Source: Planctomycetes bacterium UBA2386
Lineage (GTDB): Bacteria; Planctomycetota; UBA1135; UBA2386
Length of the DNA stretch: 50,291 nt
Assembly: GCA_002343845.1 (NCBI GenBank)
Contig: DDSQ01000138.1
Location: forward strand, 2,769-53,059
Direction: 5' to 3'
Shown: piece by piece, positions 1-8,418 of the stretch
How positions within the stretch are numbered: the stretch's first letter is position 1
How the letters are laid out: each line of letters starts with the position of its first letter
Made by a program: the position numbers and the translations under genes
The notes under the pieces: model-generated
Told to the model about the DNA's origin: nothing
What the model saw: only the letters and a program-made list of their open reading frames with translations
The model's database searches: none

Positions 1-785
1 ATGGCCCGGCAAGGGCCTCACCAGAATCCCCAGAAGTCGAGCAGGACCACCTTGCCGCGGTAGTCCGAGAGGCGGAACGGCACGCCGTCGAGGTCCTTGC
101 CGTCGATCTCGGGTGCTGGCAGCCCGGGCTCGAGGCGCTCGGCTTCGTCGCGCAGACGGTCGACGAGGCCGACCAACGAGCGCGCCGCGTCCTTCGGCAC
201 TGCGTCGAGCTGCTCGCGCGCCTTCGCCAGGTGCGCGAGCGCTTCGCGGCGCAGCTCGTCGCTGGTGGCCACCGCACGCGTGCCGACGTGCATCGCGGCG
301 CGCGTGAAGTGCGCCTGCGCCAGGACGTGCGGGTCGCGGTTGTGTGCGAGCACGCGGTCGAGCCAGCGCAGCGAGCGGTCGGCGCCGAAGTCCTGCTTCC
401 GGCCGCCGATGCGCGCGACGGCGAGCCGGACCGCCGGGCTCGCGACGTGGTGTTCCATCAGCGTCGTCATCGCGGTGACCGCCTGCGCGTCGTCACCGCT
501 CTGCACCACCCACACGAGGTACGGCACCGCTTCCTCCTTGCCGGCGAGGCGCGCCGCGGCCGCCGCGAAGCGGGCTGCGAACGGCACCTCGGGACGCTCC
601 GCGCGCAACCGTTCCTGTGCAGCCTGGTCGCCCGCCGCCCGCGCGGCGTTGTTGGCGTCGGCCCACGCACGCAGCGCCTTGTCGAACTCGCTCTGCAGGG
701 TGGCGACGGTCGGCGGCGGGGACGGATCCTGGGCGGCGACAGCAGAGGGCAGGGCCAGCAGGGCAGACAGCAGCAGGTTGCGCAT
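1..785 (-). CDS. Exported thioredoxin-like (TlpA/AhpC-TSA type) protein, candidate selenoprotein; runs off the window
   Basis: The start is the ATG at 785, preceded by a strong GGAGG site 5 bases upstream. Residues 1-18 form a signal peptide (MRNLLLSALLALPSAVAAQ). An alpha-helical, Ala-rich region of about 190 residues follows. The last ~25 residues before the UGA are the start of a thioredoxin-like fold (LPAPEIDGKDLDG, then FRLSDYRGKVVLLDFWGFW). The frame then meets TGA at 20-18, and the same frame continues G-P-C-R-A to the window edge. Family members normally read WCGPCRAM here, so the UGA sits exactly at the first, nucleophilic Cys. Readings are selenocysteine (UGPC), a nonsense mutation, or a base error. 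The family is a periplasmic thiol-disulfide oxidoreductase; the rest of the fold lies outside the window. Confidence 0.7.
18..20 (-). other. In-frame UGA at the first Cys of a thioredoxin CxxC motif (candidate Sec codon)
   Basis: On the minus strand the codons read TTC TGG TGA GGC CCT TGC CGG GCC, giving F-W-(UGA)-G-P-C-R-A. Both sides match the thioredoxin-like active site in one frame, and only the first Cys is replaced. Cys-to-Sec at this position is the usual signature of a redox selenoprotein. Only 17 bases after the UGA are inside the window, so a bacterial SECIS cannot be judged. Confidence 0.55.
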
Positions 786-804
786 GGGACCTCCGGGAGC
801 CGGC

Positions 805-810
805 ACGGTA
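805..810 (-). promoter_or_regulatory. Possible -10 element of the thioredoxin-like gene
   Basis: TACCGT on the minus strand lies 19 bases before the ATG at 785. Unlike the near-leaderless genes in the window, this leader leaves room for the GGAGG ribosome binding site. Confidence 0.3.
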
Positions 811-836
811 GCGCGGGCACGGCTGCGGAGAACCTC

Positions 837-2642
837 TCAGCGCCTGCCGGCCGCGAGGAGCCCGCGGATGGCTGCGGCGAAGCCCTGCGCCATGACCCCG
901 TAGCCGTCGTCGTTGCAGTGGCCGTCGGCGACGTTGAGCACACGCCCTGGTTCCTTCGTGCGAATGCCGGCGAACGCCATGTCGTTCTCGACGAGCGGCA
1001 CTCCCTCGTCCTCAGCCAGCTGGCGCAGCATCTCGCGGTAACCGACCACCAAGGGATGCGTGCCGAGCACCGGCTTCGCTCCCACCTCGCGGCAGCGGCG
1101 GATCGCCTGCTGCAGGTGATCGCGCAACGTCTGGTGCCACGCCTCGGTGCCTTCGCCCATCGTCTCGCGCAGCAAGGTCAGCAAAGTCCTGGCGTCGTCG
1201 TCCGTGAGCTTGCGGTCGGCGCATGCGCGCTGCATGGCTGCGACTCTGGCTTCCGTCGGTGCTTGCCAGTTGCCCAACTGTTGCCGGGTCAGGCCACGAT
1301 TGCCGTCCAGCATGTGCGCGTCGACAATGGCACCCGCGTAGCCAACGAAGTCGGTCGAGTTTCGGCTCAGGCGCGCCTTGGTGCGGTAGAGCACCGCCAT
1401 AGGGTTCCACTGGGCGGCAACCGCGAGCTCGATCGCCGTATCGATCGCGTTGCGGGCAGCGTCGATGTCGCCGCGCTTCTCGACCAACTGCGCGTACTGC
1501 ACCCACAGGCTCGGAGTGCGAGAGCCCGCGGCGATCGCCTGCTCGGTCGCTGCATCGGCCTCCTCCACATGGCCGCAGGCGGTCAGCGCAGTGGCCAGCG
1601 CCTCCTTGGCGCCGATGTCCCCGCGTTCGGCGGCGAACGTGCGAACGGTCGCGAGCTCGGCGCGCGCCTCCTCCGATCGACCCAGCGCCTGGTAACACTG
1701 CGCCAGGGCGGCGTGCAGACCGGGCAGGCTGGCATCGCCCGGTTTTGCCGCCTGGATGCTCTTCTCGAACGCCGCCAACGCCCCCGCCCAGTCGGACGCC
1801 GCCATCGCCTGGTGGCCGTCCGCCACGGGACTCGCCGGCTTCTCGACGATGTCCTCGCGGATCAGCCGCACCTGCTGGTCGGCCCACGACAGCAGGAGAA
1901 CACCCTCGTCGAGACGCCAGGTGCCCGCGATCGGCGGTGCTCCCTCCGGCGTGAAGGTGATGTGTTCGCCGCGCACCGACCAGCGCATGTCGTTGGGGCC
2001 AAGCTTGCCTGTGCCGCCCTTGTCGAGCGTGCACCGGAAGTCCGCACCCGCGGCGCGCCACCGGCCAACCACGACCGCCGGCTCTTCGGTTTCCGCGCCT
2101 GCAGCATCGCCTCCCGAATCGGCGGTGCGCTGGTCACGAAACGGGTTCCGCGCGCGGAATGTCTGCAGCAACCGCCAGGTGCGGAAGGTCCACACGTACT
2201 CGCGCCCCGTCGACGTGACGTCCGCGGCGGAGGGCAGTGCGGCCGGCAGCTGCAACCGTTCCGGCCTCGTCCACGAGTCGTTGACACCAACGGTGATGCA
2301 GACGACCTCGGGCTGCAGGGTGACCAGCAGGCCGTCCAGCGCTTCCAGCACCTCACGCGAGTTGCGGCCAGGCCAACCGCGGTTCTCGACCCGGACTTCG
2401 AGGCCGTCGGCCCGCAGCCGTTGCTCCAACTGGGCCGGGTACGACTTGGCCGGGCTCGACGAGCCCATGCCATAGGTGAACGAGTCGCCCAGGCAGAGGA
2501 TCACCGGGCCGGAGGCCGTCGTGGCGGACGACTCGTGCCGCGAACCGAGCGCCCAGACCGCCAGGTAGCCCACCTGGAGCACGAGCTCGGTGGCGACCAG
2601 GGCCACGAGCACGGCGAACAGGAGCAGGCGGAGGCGCTTCAT
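837..2642 (-). CDS. SGNH/GDSL hydrolase-like protein with internal TPR-like region, membrane anchored
   Basis: I placed the start at the ATG at 2642 because it begins a clear N-terminal membrane segment (MKRLRLLLFAVLVALVATE); an upstream extension is possible but has no membrane-protein character. The protein is 601 residues. An SGNH hydrolase core begins near residue 50 with the Ser block LGDSFTYGMG, then VENRGWPGRNS and VGVNDSW (Gly and Asn blocks). The catalytic Asp-His pair is probably ADGHCNDDGY near the C-terminus. Between them are a beta-rich insert and about 200 residues of helical TPR-like repeats (for example HAALAQCYQALGRSEEARAE). Esterase or acyltransferase activity on an envelope substrate is expected for the fold; the substrate is unknown. 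Confidence 0.8.
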   Translation of the reverse strand: MKRLRLLLFAVLVALVATELVLQVGYLAVWALGSRHESSATTASGPVILCLGDSFTYGMGSSSPAKSYPAQLEQRLRADGLEVRVENRGWPGRNSREVLEALDGLLVTLQPEVVCITVGVNDSWTRPERLQLPAALPSAADVTSTGREYVWTFRTWRLLQTFRARNPFRDQRTADSGGDAAGAETEEPAVVVGRWRAAGADFRCTLDKGGTGKLGPNDMRWSVRGEHITFTPEGAPPIAGTWRLDEGVLLLSWADQQVRLIREDIVEKPASPVADGHQAMAASDWAGALAAFEKSIQAAKPGDASLPGLHAALAQCYQALGRSEEARAELATVRTFAAERGDIGAKEALATALTACGHVEEADAATEQAIAAGSRTPSLWVQYAQLVEKRGDIDAARNAIDTAIELAVAAQWNPMAVLYRTKARLSRNSTDFVGYAGAIVDAHMLDGNRGLTRQQLGNWQAPTEARVAAMQRACADRKLTDDDARTLLTLLRETMGEGTEAWHQTLRDHLQQAIRRCREVGAKPVLGTHPLVVGYREMLRQLAEDEGVPLVENDMAFAGIRTKEPGRVLNVADGHCNDDGYGVMAQGFAAAIRGLLAAGRR

Positions 2643-2878
2643 GATGGGAGGACCACCTGCAGGCGAGTCGAGGCGGGTCGGATTGGCTTGGCAAGCCGCT
2701 GCCCCAGACCATCCGCCACCCGCGACCATCTTGCCGATGCTGGCCCGTCGCGTCGAGCGGGCGGCCTTCGACGTTCGCCTCCCGTGGCCGCTGCACTCGC
2801 GAGGCCGGCGAGCCACACGCTGCGCCTCGACGCACTGCCGCGAACACGCGCGGCGCCGGCGGCCGCACGCAGCCCTTC

Positions 2879-4051
2879 CTAGCCCTTGGCGGCGAGCTTC
2901 GCGCGCACGCCCTGCGCGGCGGCGGCGAGCTTCTCATCGGCGTGCCGGCACGCTGCATCGAGCACGCGGCTGACGTGTTCGTCGCTCACGCCGATCGCGC
3001 CGAGGGCCGCGATCGAAGCCATGCGCACGGCGACGTCGTCGGTGTGTTCGTAGCACCAGACGATCGAACGCACGAGTTGCTGGCCGCTCGCGCCGCGTTC
3101 GACGGCGCGCTGCAGGCCGAGCAGGCGCAGGTCGGAACTGGCGTGGCAGATGGCGCGCGCGATGGTGCCGTCGCTCGCCCCGGCCGCGCACTCGAGAACC
3201 TCGAGGCTGTCCCGCGCAGCCTTCTGCACGTCGCCCGTGCGCTTCGTGGCAACGTCGCGCAGCGCGGCGAGCACCGGCTCGCTGCGCACGCCGATGTCGC
3301 CGAGTGCCGAGGCGGCGCGGTCGCTCATCGCCGTCCCGGCTTCGCCTTCGGCCTGCATCACCTTCACCAACGCCGGCACGGCCGCCGCCGCCGCGGGGCC
3401 AAAGCGCCCGAGGGCCTGGGCGGCGTTCGCGACCTTGTACGAGTCGCAACCGCGCGGGTTCTCGGCCCCTTCGGTGACCGCCTTCGTCAAGAACGGCAGC
3501 GCCGCCGGATCGCGGATCGCGCCGAGCGGCGCCGCCGCACGGTGGGCGCCGTGCGTGCGCGTCGCCAGCAGCTTGCACAGCGCCGGCACCGCCGGCTTGC
3601 CCGCCGGCCCGATCTTCTCCAGAGCCTGGCAGGCGGCGATCTGGATGCCGAACTCACCGATGCAGCGGGCGAGTTCGGGCGCGCCGACGGCGCCGAGACC
3701 GACGAACGCGTGTTCGATCGCATCCGACAGGCTCGCGCGTTCGAGCAACCAGAGCTTGCTCATCGCCGGCGCCAGCGGCTCCGCGGCCTTGCCCATCTTG
3801 CCGATGCCGATCAGGGCGGCGATGCGCTGCGCGTCTTCGCCGTCTTCGAGGATGCGCTTCAACCCAGGCACGGCCTTCGTGCCGAGGGCCGCCAGTTCCT
3901 GGGCCGCGAGGTCGCGTTCGGGGCCGGTGGCAGCCGCGATGCGGGCCACCAGTTCGTTCACGCCGGCGGCCTTGCCCTGGGCTGGCACGGCGGCGGTGAG
4001 GACTGCGAGCAGGCCGATGCCCAGGATTCCCGGCGAGGTCGCATGTGCCAT
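2879..4051 (-). CDS. Exported HEAT-repeat protein
   Basis: The ATG at 4051 gives a signal peptide (GILGIGLLAVLTAAVPAQG) and a 390-residue protein. The mature part is a series of HEAT/PBS-lyase-like helical repeats of about 35-40 residues, for example AAQELAALGTKAVPGLKRIL, AALIGIGKMGKAAEPL, ACQALEKIGPAGKPAVPAL and ASALGDIGVRSEPVLAAL. Such repeats are protein-binding scaffolds, and I see no catalytic motif. TACAGT lies 8 bases before the ATG and there is no Shine-Dalgarno sequence, so this may be a near-leaderless gene. It is divergent from the methyltransferase gene at 4271. Confidence 0.8.
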   Translation of the reverse strand: MAHATSPGILGIGLLAVLTAAVPAQGKAAGVNELVARIAAATGPERDLAAQELAALGTKAVPGLKRILEDGEDAQRIAALIGIGKMGKAAEPLAPAMSKLWLLERASLSDAIEHAFVGLGAVGAPELARCIGEFGIQIAACQALEKIGPAGKPAVPALCKLLATRTHGAHRAAAPLGAIRDPAALPFLTKAVTEGAENPRGCDSYKVANAAQALGRFGPAAAAAVPALVKVMQAEGEAGTAMSDRAASALGDIGVRSEPVLAALRDVATKRTGDVQKAARDSLEVLECAAGASDGTIARAICHASSDLRLLGLQRAVERGASGQQLVRSIVWCYEHTDDVAVRMASIAALGAIGVSDEHVSRVLDAACRHADEKLAAAAQGVRAKLAAKG

Positions 4052-4059
4052 GGCGGCGA

Positions 4060-4065
4060 ACTGTA
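4060..4065 (-). promoter_or_regulatory. Possible -10 element 8 bases before the HEAT-protein start
   Basis: TACAGT matches TAnnnT. The distance implies a transcript starting at or next to the ATG at 4051. The inference rests on recurrence of the motif and spacing at other genes here. Confidence 0.35.
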
Positions 4066-4270
4066 GCCGCGCGCGGGAGAGCGGTAACGCGCAGCGTGGC
4101 GGAGGCGCCCACTGCGCGAGCGCGCGTCGGCACGGTCCGGCAGCAGGTGCTGGCCGTCGTCGACGCATGCACGCGTTCCGCCGCTGCGGACGCGCCAGTC
4201 GCGATAGCCGGTTTGGGGCAGTTCCGACTACGTTCGTGCACTGCGGCCTCGCCGCTCCCCCAACCACCCG

Positions 4271-5650
4271 ATGCCCGATCGTCGTCCTGCTCCGGTCGCT
4301 CGCGGCGATCGCCTGACCGTCGACGTGCACGGCTTCGGCGACGGACCCGACGGCATCGCGCGGCTCGACGACTACGTGCTGTTCGTGCCCGGCGTGCTGC
4401 CCGGCGAACGCGTGACCATCGACGTCACCTCGGCGGCGCGCAAGTTCGGGCGCGGGACGCTGGTCGCGGTCGAGACCGCGAGCGACGAACGGGTCGTGCC
4501 GCGCTGCGCGCACTTCCTCGCCTGCGGCGGCTGCCACCGCCAGCACCAGACCTACGACGGGCAACTGCGCAGCAAGCAGCAGCGCCTGCAGAAGGACCTC
4601 GACTGGGCGCTCGGGCCCGGCACCGTCCAGGTCGCGCCCACCGTGCCGGCGGCGGGTCCGTACGGCGAACGACACAAGGTCGTCGTGCACCTGATGCACG
4701 ACGCACGCGGGCGACTCGCGGGCGGCCTGCATCGCGCCCGTTCGCCCGAGCTCGAACTCGTCACCGAGTGCCCGGCGAGCGACGCCGTGGCGTGGGACCT
4801 GGTGCAGGAGACGGTGGCGCTGCTCGACCGCCTCGGCCATCGCGCGTGGGATCCGTGGTTCGCGCCGAAGGAACTGCTGCGCAGCGTGCTCGTGCGCACG
4901 ACGACGACCGGCGAGTCGCACCTCGTGCTCGTCGCCATCGAGCCGCGCATCCCCGGCCTCGAGACGATCCTCGACGACCTGCACGCGGCCGGTGCGTCGT
5001 CGATCAGCGTCAACCACAACGACGGCGACCCGGCGAAGCTGCTCGGCAAGCACACGACGTTCGTCAGCGGCCGCCCGTTCATCCACGAACAGCTCGTGGG
5101 GATCAGCTACCGCATCTCGCCGAGTTCGTTCTTCCAGACGTCGCCGCGCATGGCCGAGCAGTTGATCCACCACGTCAGCAGCTGGCTGCGCCCCGGCAAC
5201 GACGACGTGGTGGCCGACCTCTACTGCGGCGTCGGGCTGTTGACGCTGCCGCTGGCGCAGCGCGCGCGGCACGCGGTCGGCATCGAGCTGCACGGGGCTG
5301 CGGTCGACGACGCGCGCGCCTCGGCGCAGGCGAACGGGCTCGCCAACACGACCTTCCGTTGCGGGCAGGTCGACGGCTGGCTGCGCGCGTGCCGCTCGGG
5401 CGAGCTGCCGAAGCCGTCGCTGGTCGTGATGGACCCGCCGCGCGCCGGGCTCACGCCGGAAGTGGTCGCCGAGCTGCGCACGCTGGCGCTGCGCAAGCTC
5501 GCCTACGTGTCGTGCGAGCCGAAGACGCTGCAGCGGGATCTGGTGCTGCTGCGCGATGCGGGGTTCACGACGCGCGCGGTGACGCCGTTCGACATGTTCC
5601 CGCAGACCGCCCTCGTCGAAGCCGTGGCCTGCCTCGAACGAGCGCAGTAG
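4271..5650 (+). CDS. rlmD: 23S rRNA (uracil-C5)-methyltransferase, RlmD/TrmA family
   Basis: The 459-residue protein has the full family architecture. A TRAM domain covers residues ~10-70. The iron-sulfur cysteines are C79, C85, C88 (CAHFLACGGC) and C167 (TECP). A Rossmann methyltransferase domain follows, with DLYCGVGLL as the SAM motif, VVMDPPRAG, and the nucleophile C415 in YVSCEP, ending in FPQTALVEAV. The family methylates uracil C5 in 23S rRNA (U747 or U1939) or in tRNA (U54) using SAM. The four-Cys cluster favours an rRNA enzyme over TrmA, which lacks it. Which uridine is modified cannot be told from sequence. Its stop codon overlaps the likely -10 of the next gene. Confidence 0.9.
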   Translation: MPDRRPAPVARGDRLTVDVHGFGDGPDGIARLDDYVLFVPGVLPGERVTIDVTSAARKFGRGTLVAVETASDERVVPRCAHFLACGGCHRQHQTYDGQLRSKQQRLQKDLDWALGPGTVQVAPTVPAAGPYGERHKVVVHLMHDARGRLAGGLHRARSPELELVTECPASDAVAWDLVQETVALLDRLGHRAWDPWFAPKELLRSVLVRTTTTGESHLVLVAIEPRIPGLETILDDLHAAGASSISVNHNDGDPAKLLGKHTTFVSGRPFIHEQLVGISYRISPSSFFQTSPRMAEQLIHHVSSWLRPGNDDVVADLYCGVGLLTLPLAQRARHAVGIELHGAAVDDARASAQANGLANTTFRCGQVDGWLRACRSGELPKPSLVVMDPPRAGLTPEVVAELRTLALRKLAYVSCEPKTLQRDLVLLRDAGFTTRAVTPFDMFPQTALVEAVACLERAQ

Positions 5651-5653
5651 CCT
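5648..5653 (+). promoter_or_regulatory. Possible -10 element overlapping the rlmD stop, 10 bases before galM
   Basis: TAGCCT includes the TAG stop of the preceding gene and lies 10 bases before the ATG at 5664. No Shine-Dalgarno sequence is present in between. Confidence 0.35.
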
Positions 5654-5663
5654 GCCGCGCGCC

Positions 5664-6785
5664 ATGAAGACCGCTCTGCTCGCCGCGCTCGGCGCGCTCG
5701 CCCTCTCCGCCTGCACCTCGATGAGCGAAGCCCCCCTCACCGCCACCTCGCGCTGGTTCGGCGAAGCCAAGAACGGCCGCCCCGCGCGCCTCTGGACCCT
5801 GCGCATCCCCGGCCTCGAGGTCGACGTCACCGACTACGGCGCCACGCTGGTCGCCGTTCGCACGCCCGACCGCGCCGGGTTCGTCGACGACGTGGTGCTC
5901 GGCTTCGACGACGTGACGGGCTACCAGTCGGCCGACAACCAGTACTTCGGCTGCACCACCGGCCGCGTCTGCAACCGCATCGCCAAGGGCCGCTTCACCC
6001 TCGACGGCCGCGACTACCAACTCGCCGTGAACAACGGGCCCAACCACCTGCACGGTGGCGCGACCCGCAGCCTCGACAAGGTGTTCTGGAACGCCGAGCC
6101 CGTCGGCTCGCCGGGAGTCCCGGGCGTGCGCTTCACCTACCGCAGCCTCGACGGCGAGGAGGGTTACCCCGGCAACCTCGACGTCACCGTCACCTACTGG
6201 CTCAGCCCCGTGCCCGGCCCGACGTTGTCGATCGTGATGGAGGCCCGCACCGACCGCCGCACGCCGGTCAACCTGACCAACCACGCCTACTGGAACCTCA
6301 GCGGTGCTGGTGCTGCGACGGTGCTCGACCACGAACTGTGGATCGCCGCGGATCGCTACACGCCGTGCGACGACACCCTGATCCCGACCGGGGCGCTCGC
6401 CGACGTGCGCGGCGGCCCGCTCGACTTCACGAAGGCGCTGCCGATCGGCCTGCGCATCGACCAGCTCAGCGACGGCCCGGCGAAGGGCTACGACCACAAC
6501 TACGTGCTGCGCGCCACCGACGGCGTCGTCGCGAAGCTCTTCAGCCCGGCGAGCGGGCGCCACCTCACGATCCGCACCGGCGAGCCAGCACTGCAGGTCT
6601 ACAGCGGCAACTGGCTGCACGGGCAACGCGGCAAGGGGGGCAAGGCCTACGCACAGCGCAGCGCTGTCTGCCTCGAGACGCAGCACTACCCCGACAGCGT
6701 CAACCAGCCGTCGTTTCCGAACACCATCCTCGAACCCGGCCAGCAGTACCGCACCCAGACGAGCTGGTCGTTCGGCGTGGACTGA
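5664..6785 (+). CDS. galM: Aldose 1-epimerase (galactose mutarotase), predicted lipoprotein
   Basis: Residues 1-17 are a lipoprotein signal with lipobox LSAC, so the enzyme is probably membrane-tethered outside the cytoplasm. The rest, ~355 residues, is a complete mutarotase beta-sandwich with the family landmarks: TDYGATLVA, NRIAKGRF, the catalytic-His region NGPNHLHGG, TNHAYWNL, and the C-terminal LETQHYPDSVNQPSFP block near the catalytic Glu. The reaction is interconversion of alpha and beta anomers of hexoses. The following peroxidase gene starts only 9 bases after the stop, so the two are probably co-transcribed. Family assignment is firm; sugar preference is unknown. Confidence 0.92.
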   Translation: MKTALLAALGALALSACTSMSEAPLTATSRWFGEAKNGRPARLWTLRIPGLEVDVTDYGATLVAVRTPDRAGFVDDVVLGFDDVTGYQSADNQYFGCTTGRVCNRIAKGRFTLDGRDYQLAVNNGPNHLHGGATRSLDKVFWNAEPVGSPGVPGVRFTYRSLDGEEGYPGNLDVTVTYWLSPVPGPTLSIVMEARTDRRTPVNLTNHAYWNLSGAGAATVLDHELWIAADRYTPCDDTLIPTGALADVRGGPLDFTKALPIGLRIDQLSDGPAKGYDHNYVLRATDGVVAKLFSPASGRHLTIRTGEPALQVYSGNWLHGQRGKGGKAYAQRSAVCLETQHYPDSVNQPSFPNTILEPGQQYRTQTSWSFGVD

Positions 6786-6794
6786 AGGCGGAAC

Positions 6795-7778
6795 GTGCGG
6801 GCCGCCCTGTTCGCCCTGGTCGTCGCCGCGCTGCCCGCGCAGGAACCGACGCCGCCGCGCTTCACGCCGCCCGAGCCGGCGTTCGTGTTCCTGCAGCAGC
6901 CACCGAAAGGGCTGCCGCCGATGCCGAAGCCGGACGGCTACGAACCCACGGCGGCGATGTTCGATCTCGGCCGCGCGCTGTTCCACGACGGCGTCCTGAG
7001 CCGCGACGGCACGGTGTCGTGCACGAGTTGCCACCCGGCGGCCGACGGCTTCGCCCATCGCGACCCGCTGCCGCCGGGCATCGCCGGGCAGCGGGCGCTG
7101 CGCCACGCACCAGCGTTGTGGAACCGCGGCTACGGCACGCGCCAGCGGTGGGATGGCGCCTCACCGACGCTCGAGGCCTTCGTGCTCGAGCCGATCGCCG
7201 ACCCGCGCGAGATGGGCAGCTCGGTGGCCGAGGCGCTCGCGCGCCTGAACGGCGATCCGGCCTGGCGCGCGCGTTTCGACGCCGCGTTCGGCCGCGCGGC
7301 CGACGAGCAGGCGCTGCAGCAGTCGCTCGCGACGTTCGTGCGCGGCATCGTCGCCGGCGACGCGCCGTACGACCGTTTCCTCGCCGGCGACGCCCAAGCG
7401 ATGACCGCCGAGCAACGCCACGGCCAGTGGCTGTTCGAGAGCAAGGGCGCGTGCTGGAAGTGCCACGTGCCGCCGCTGTTCACCGACGAGGGCTTCCACG
7501 CGACGGGCGTGGGCATCGTCGACGGCAAGCAGCAAGCGGGCCGCGCGGCGGTGACCGGCGATGCGGCCGACACCGGTCGCTGGAAGACGCCGACGCTGCG
7601 CGGGCTGCGCTTCACCGCGCCGTACATGCACGACGGTTCGCTGCGCACGCTCGACGAGGTGGTCGCGTTCTACGCGCGCGGCGGCAACGCGCATCCGCAG
7701 CTCGATGCGAAGGTGCGGCCGCTGGACCTCTCGGACGCCGAGCGGCGCGCGCTGGTCGCGTTCCTGCAGTCGCTGTGA
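6795..7778 (+). CDS. Di-haem cytochrome c peroxidase / MauG-family protein
   Basis: The GTG at 6795 opens a signal peptide (MRAALFALVVAALPAQ); a purine-rich GGCGGA lies just upstream. The 327-residue protein has two c-type haem sites, CTSCH near residue 78 and CWKCH near residue 220, in the order and spacing of bacterial di-haem peroxidases. Family blocks include LGRALFHDGVLS, DGFAHRDPLP, RHAPALWNRG, WDGASPTLEA and KTPTLRGLRFTAPYMHDGS. The protein should act in the periplasm, reducing H2O2 with electrons from a small cytochrome or, as in MauG, oxidising a protein substrate. It ends 9 bases from the stop of the convergent gene. Confidence 0.9.
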   Translation: MRAALFALVVAALPAQEPTPPRFTPPEPAFVFLQQPPKGLPPMPKPDGYEPTAAMFDLGRALFHDGVLSRDGTVSCTSCHPAADGFAHRDPLPPGIAGQRALRHAPALWNRGYGTRQRWDGASPTLEAFVLEPIADPREMGSSVAEALARLNGDPAWRARFDAAFGRAADEQALQQSLATFVRGIVAGDAPYDRFLAGDAQAMTAEQRHGQWLFESKGACWKCHVPPLFTDEGFHATGVGIVDGKQQAGRAAVTGDAADTGRWKTPTLRGLRFTAPYMHDGSLRTLDEVVAFYARGGNAHPQLDAKVRPLDLSDAERRALVAFLQSL

Positions 7779-7787
7779 CGCCCGGCG

Positions 7788-8417
7788 TCAGCCGGCCGCA
7801 CACTCGAGATCGAGCGCCAGCGAGAGCCCGACCAGGTCCTCGAGCACCCGCGGCTCGAGCGCGAACGCCGGCGGCCGCTCGAGCGGCGCGCGGAGCTTCA
7901 CGGTGACGCCCGCCCATCGCACGCCGCGATGCCCGATCACGTCGCGCCAACGCACCGCTGCCCGCAGCAGCGCCAGCAGTTCCTGCACCTTCTCCTCCGG
8001 CGAGCAGAACGCGCCCGGCATCACTTCGTGGATCCACAGGCCTTCGTCGCGCACCGTCGTCGTCAGTGGCCCGCTGTCGCCCTTGCCGAACGCGCGCGTC
8101 GGCACGAGTCCCAGCAGGTCCGTGACGAGACCGGGCGCCACGTCGTCGAGCACCAGGCGCAGCGCCACGGTCGAGCCGACCACGACCTCGACGTCGCGCT
8201 CTTCCCACGAAGCACCGCGCCACCGCCAGTGCACCTGCAGCCAGAACGACTCCGGCGCGAGGCGGTAGCAGAGCAGCGCGCGCTCGCCGTCGACTCGCGC
8301 GTTCGCCGGCATCGCGTGCCCCCACGCCGGATCCCGCTCGAGCAGCGGCCGCACGACGTCGGCGTGCGCGGCGCGCAACCGCAGCAGCGGCAGGTTCGGC
8401 GGCGCGGGCTCGCCCAC
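7788..8417 (-). CDS. DUF4279-like protein translationally coupled to the Pus10-like gene
   Basis: I chose the GTG at 8417: the upstream gene's TGA is at 8421-8419, one base before, and GAGGG lies at a good ribosome-binding distance. An ATG at 8450 inside the upstream gene is possible. The product is about 209 residues with no signal peptide or membrane segment. The second half resembles DUF4279: VTDLLGLVPTRAFGKGD, then GLWIHEV, a helical stretch EEKVQELLALLRA, and a final VLEDLVGLSLALDLE. The function of this family is not established. The tight coupling suggests it is made together with the pseudouridine synthase. Confidence 0.6.
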   Translation of the reverse strand: MGEPAPPNLPLLRLRAAHADVVRPLLERDPAWGHAMPANARVDGERALLCYRLAPESFWLQVHWRWRGASWEERDVEVVVGSTVALRLVLDDVAPGLVTDLLGLVPTRAFGKGDSGPLTTTVRDEGLWIHEVMPGAFCSPEEKVQELLALLRAAVRWRDVIGHRGVRWAGVTVKLRAPLERPPAFALEPRVLEDLVGLSLALDLECAAG

Positions 8418-8418
8418 G

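Noticed and set aside
1..17. GGCCC-TTGCC-GGGCC hairpin directly after the UGA as a SECIS element
   Set aside because: The stem begins at the base after the UGA, closer than in known bacterial SECIS elements, and the bases also encode the conserved GPCRA. It cannot be judged with the window ending here.
231..2882. Very long plus-strand open frame opposite the thioredoxin-like and SGNH genes
   Set aside because: Arg- and His-rich composition with no domain or signal features; it mirrors the GC-rich codons of the minus-strand genes. The same applies to long antisense frames opposite most genes here.
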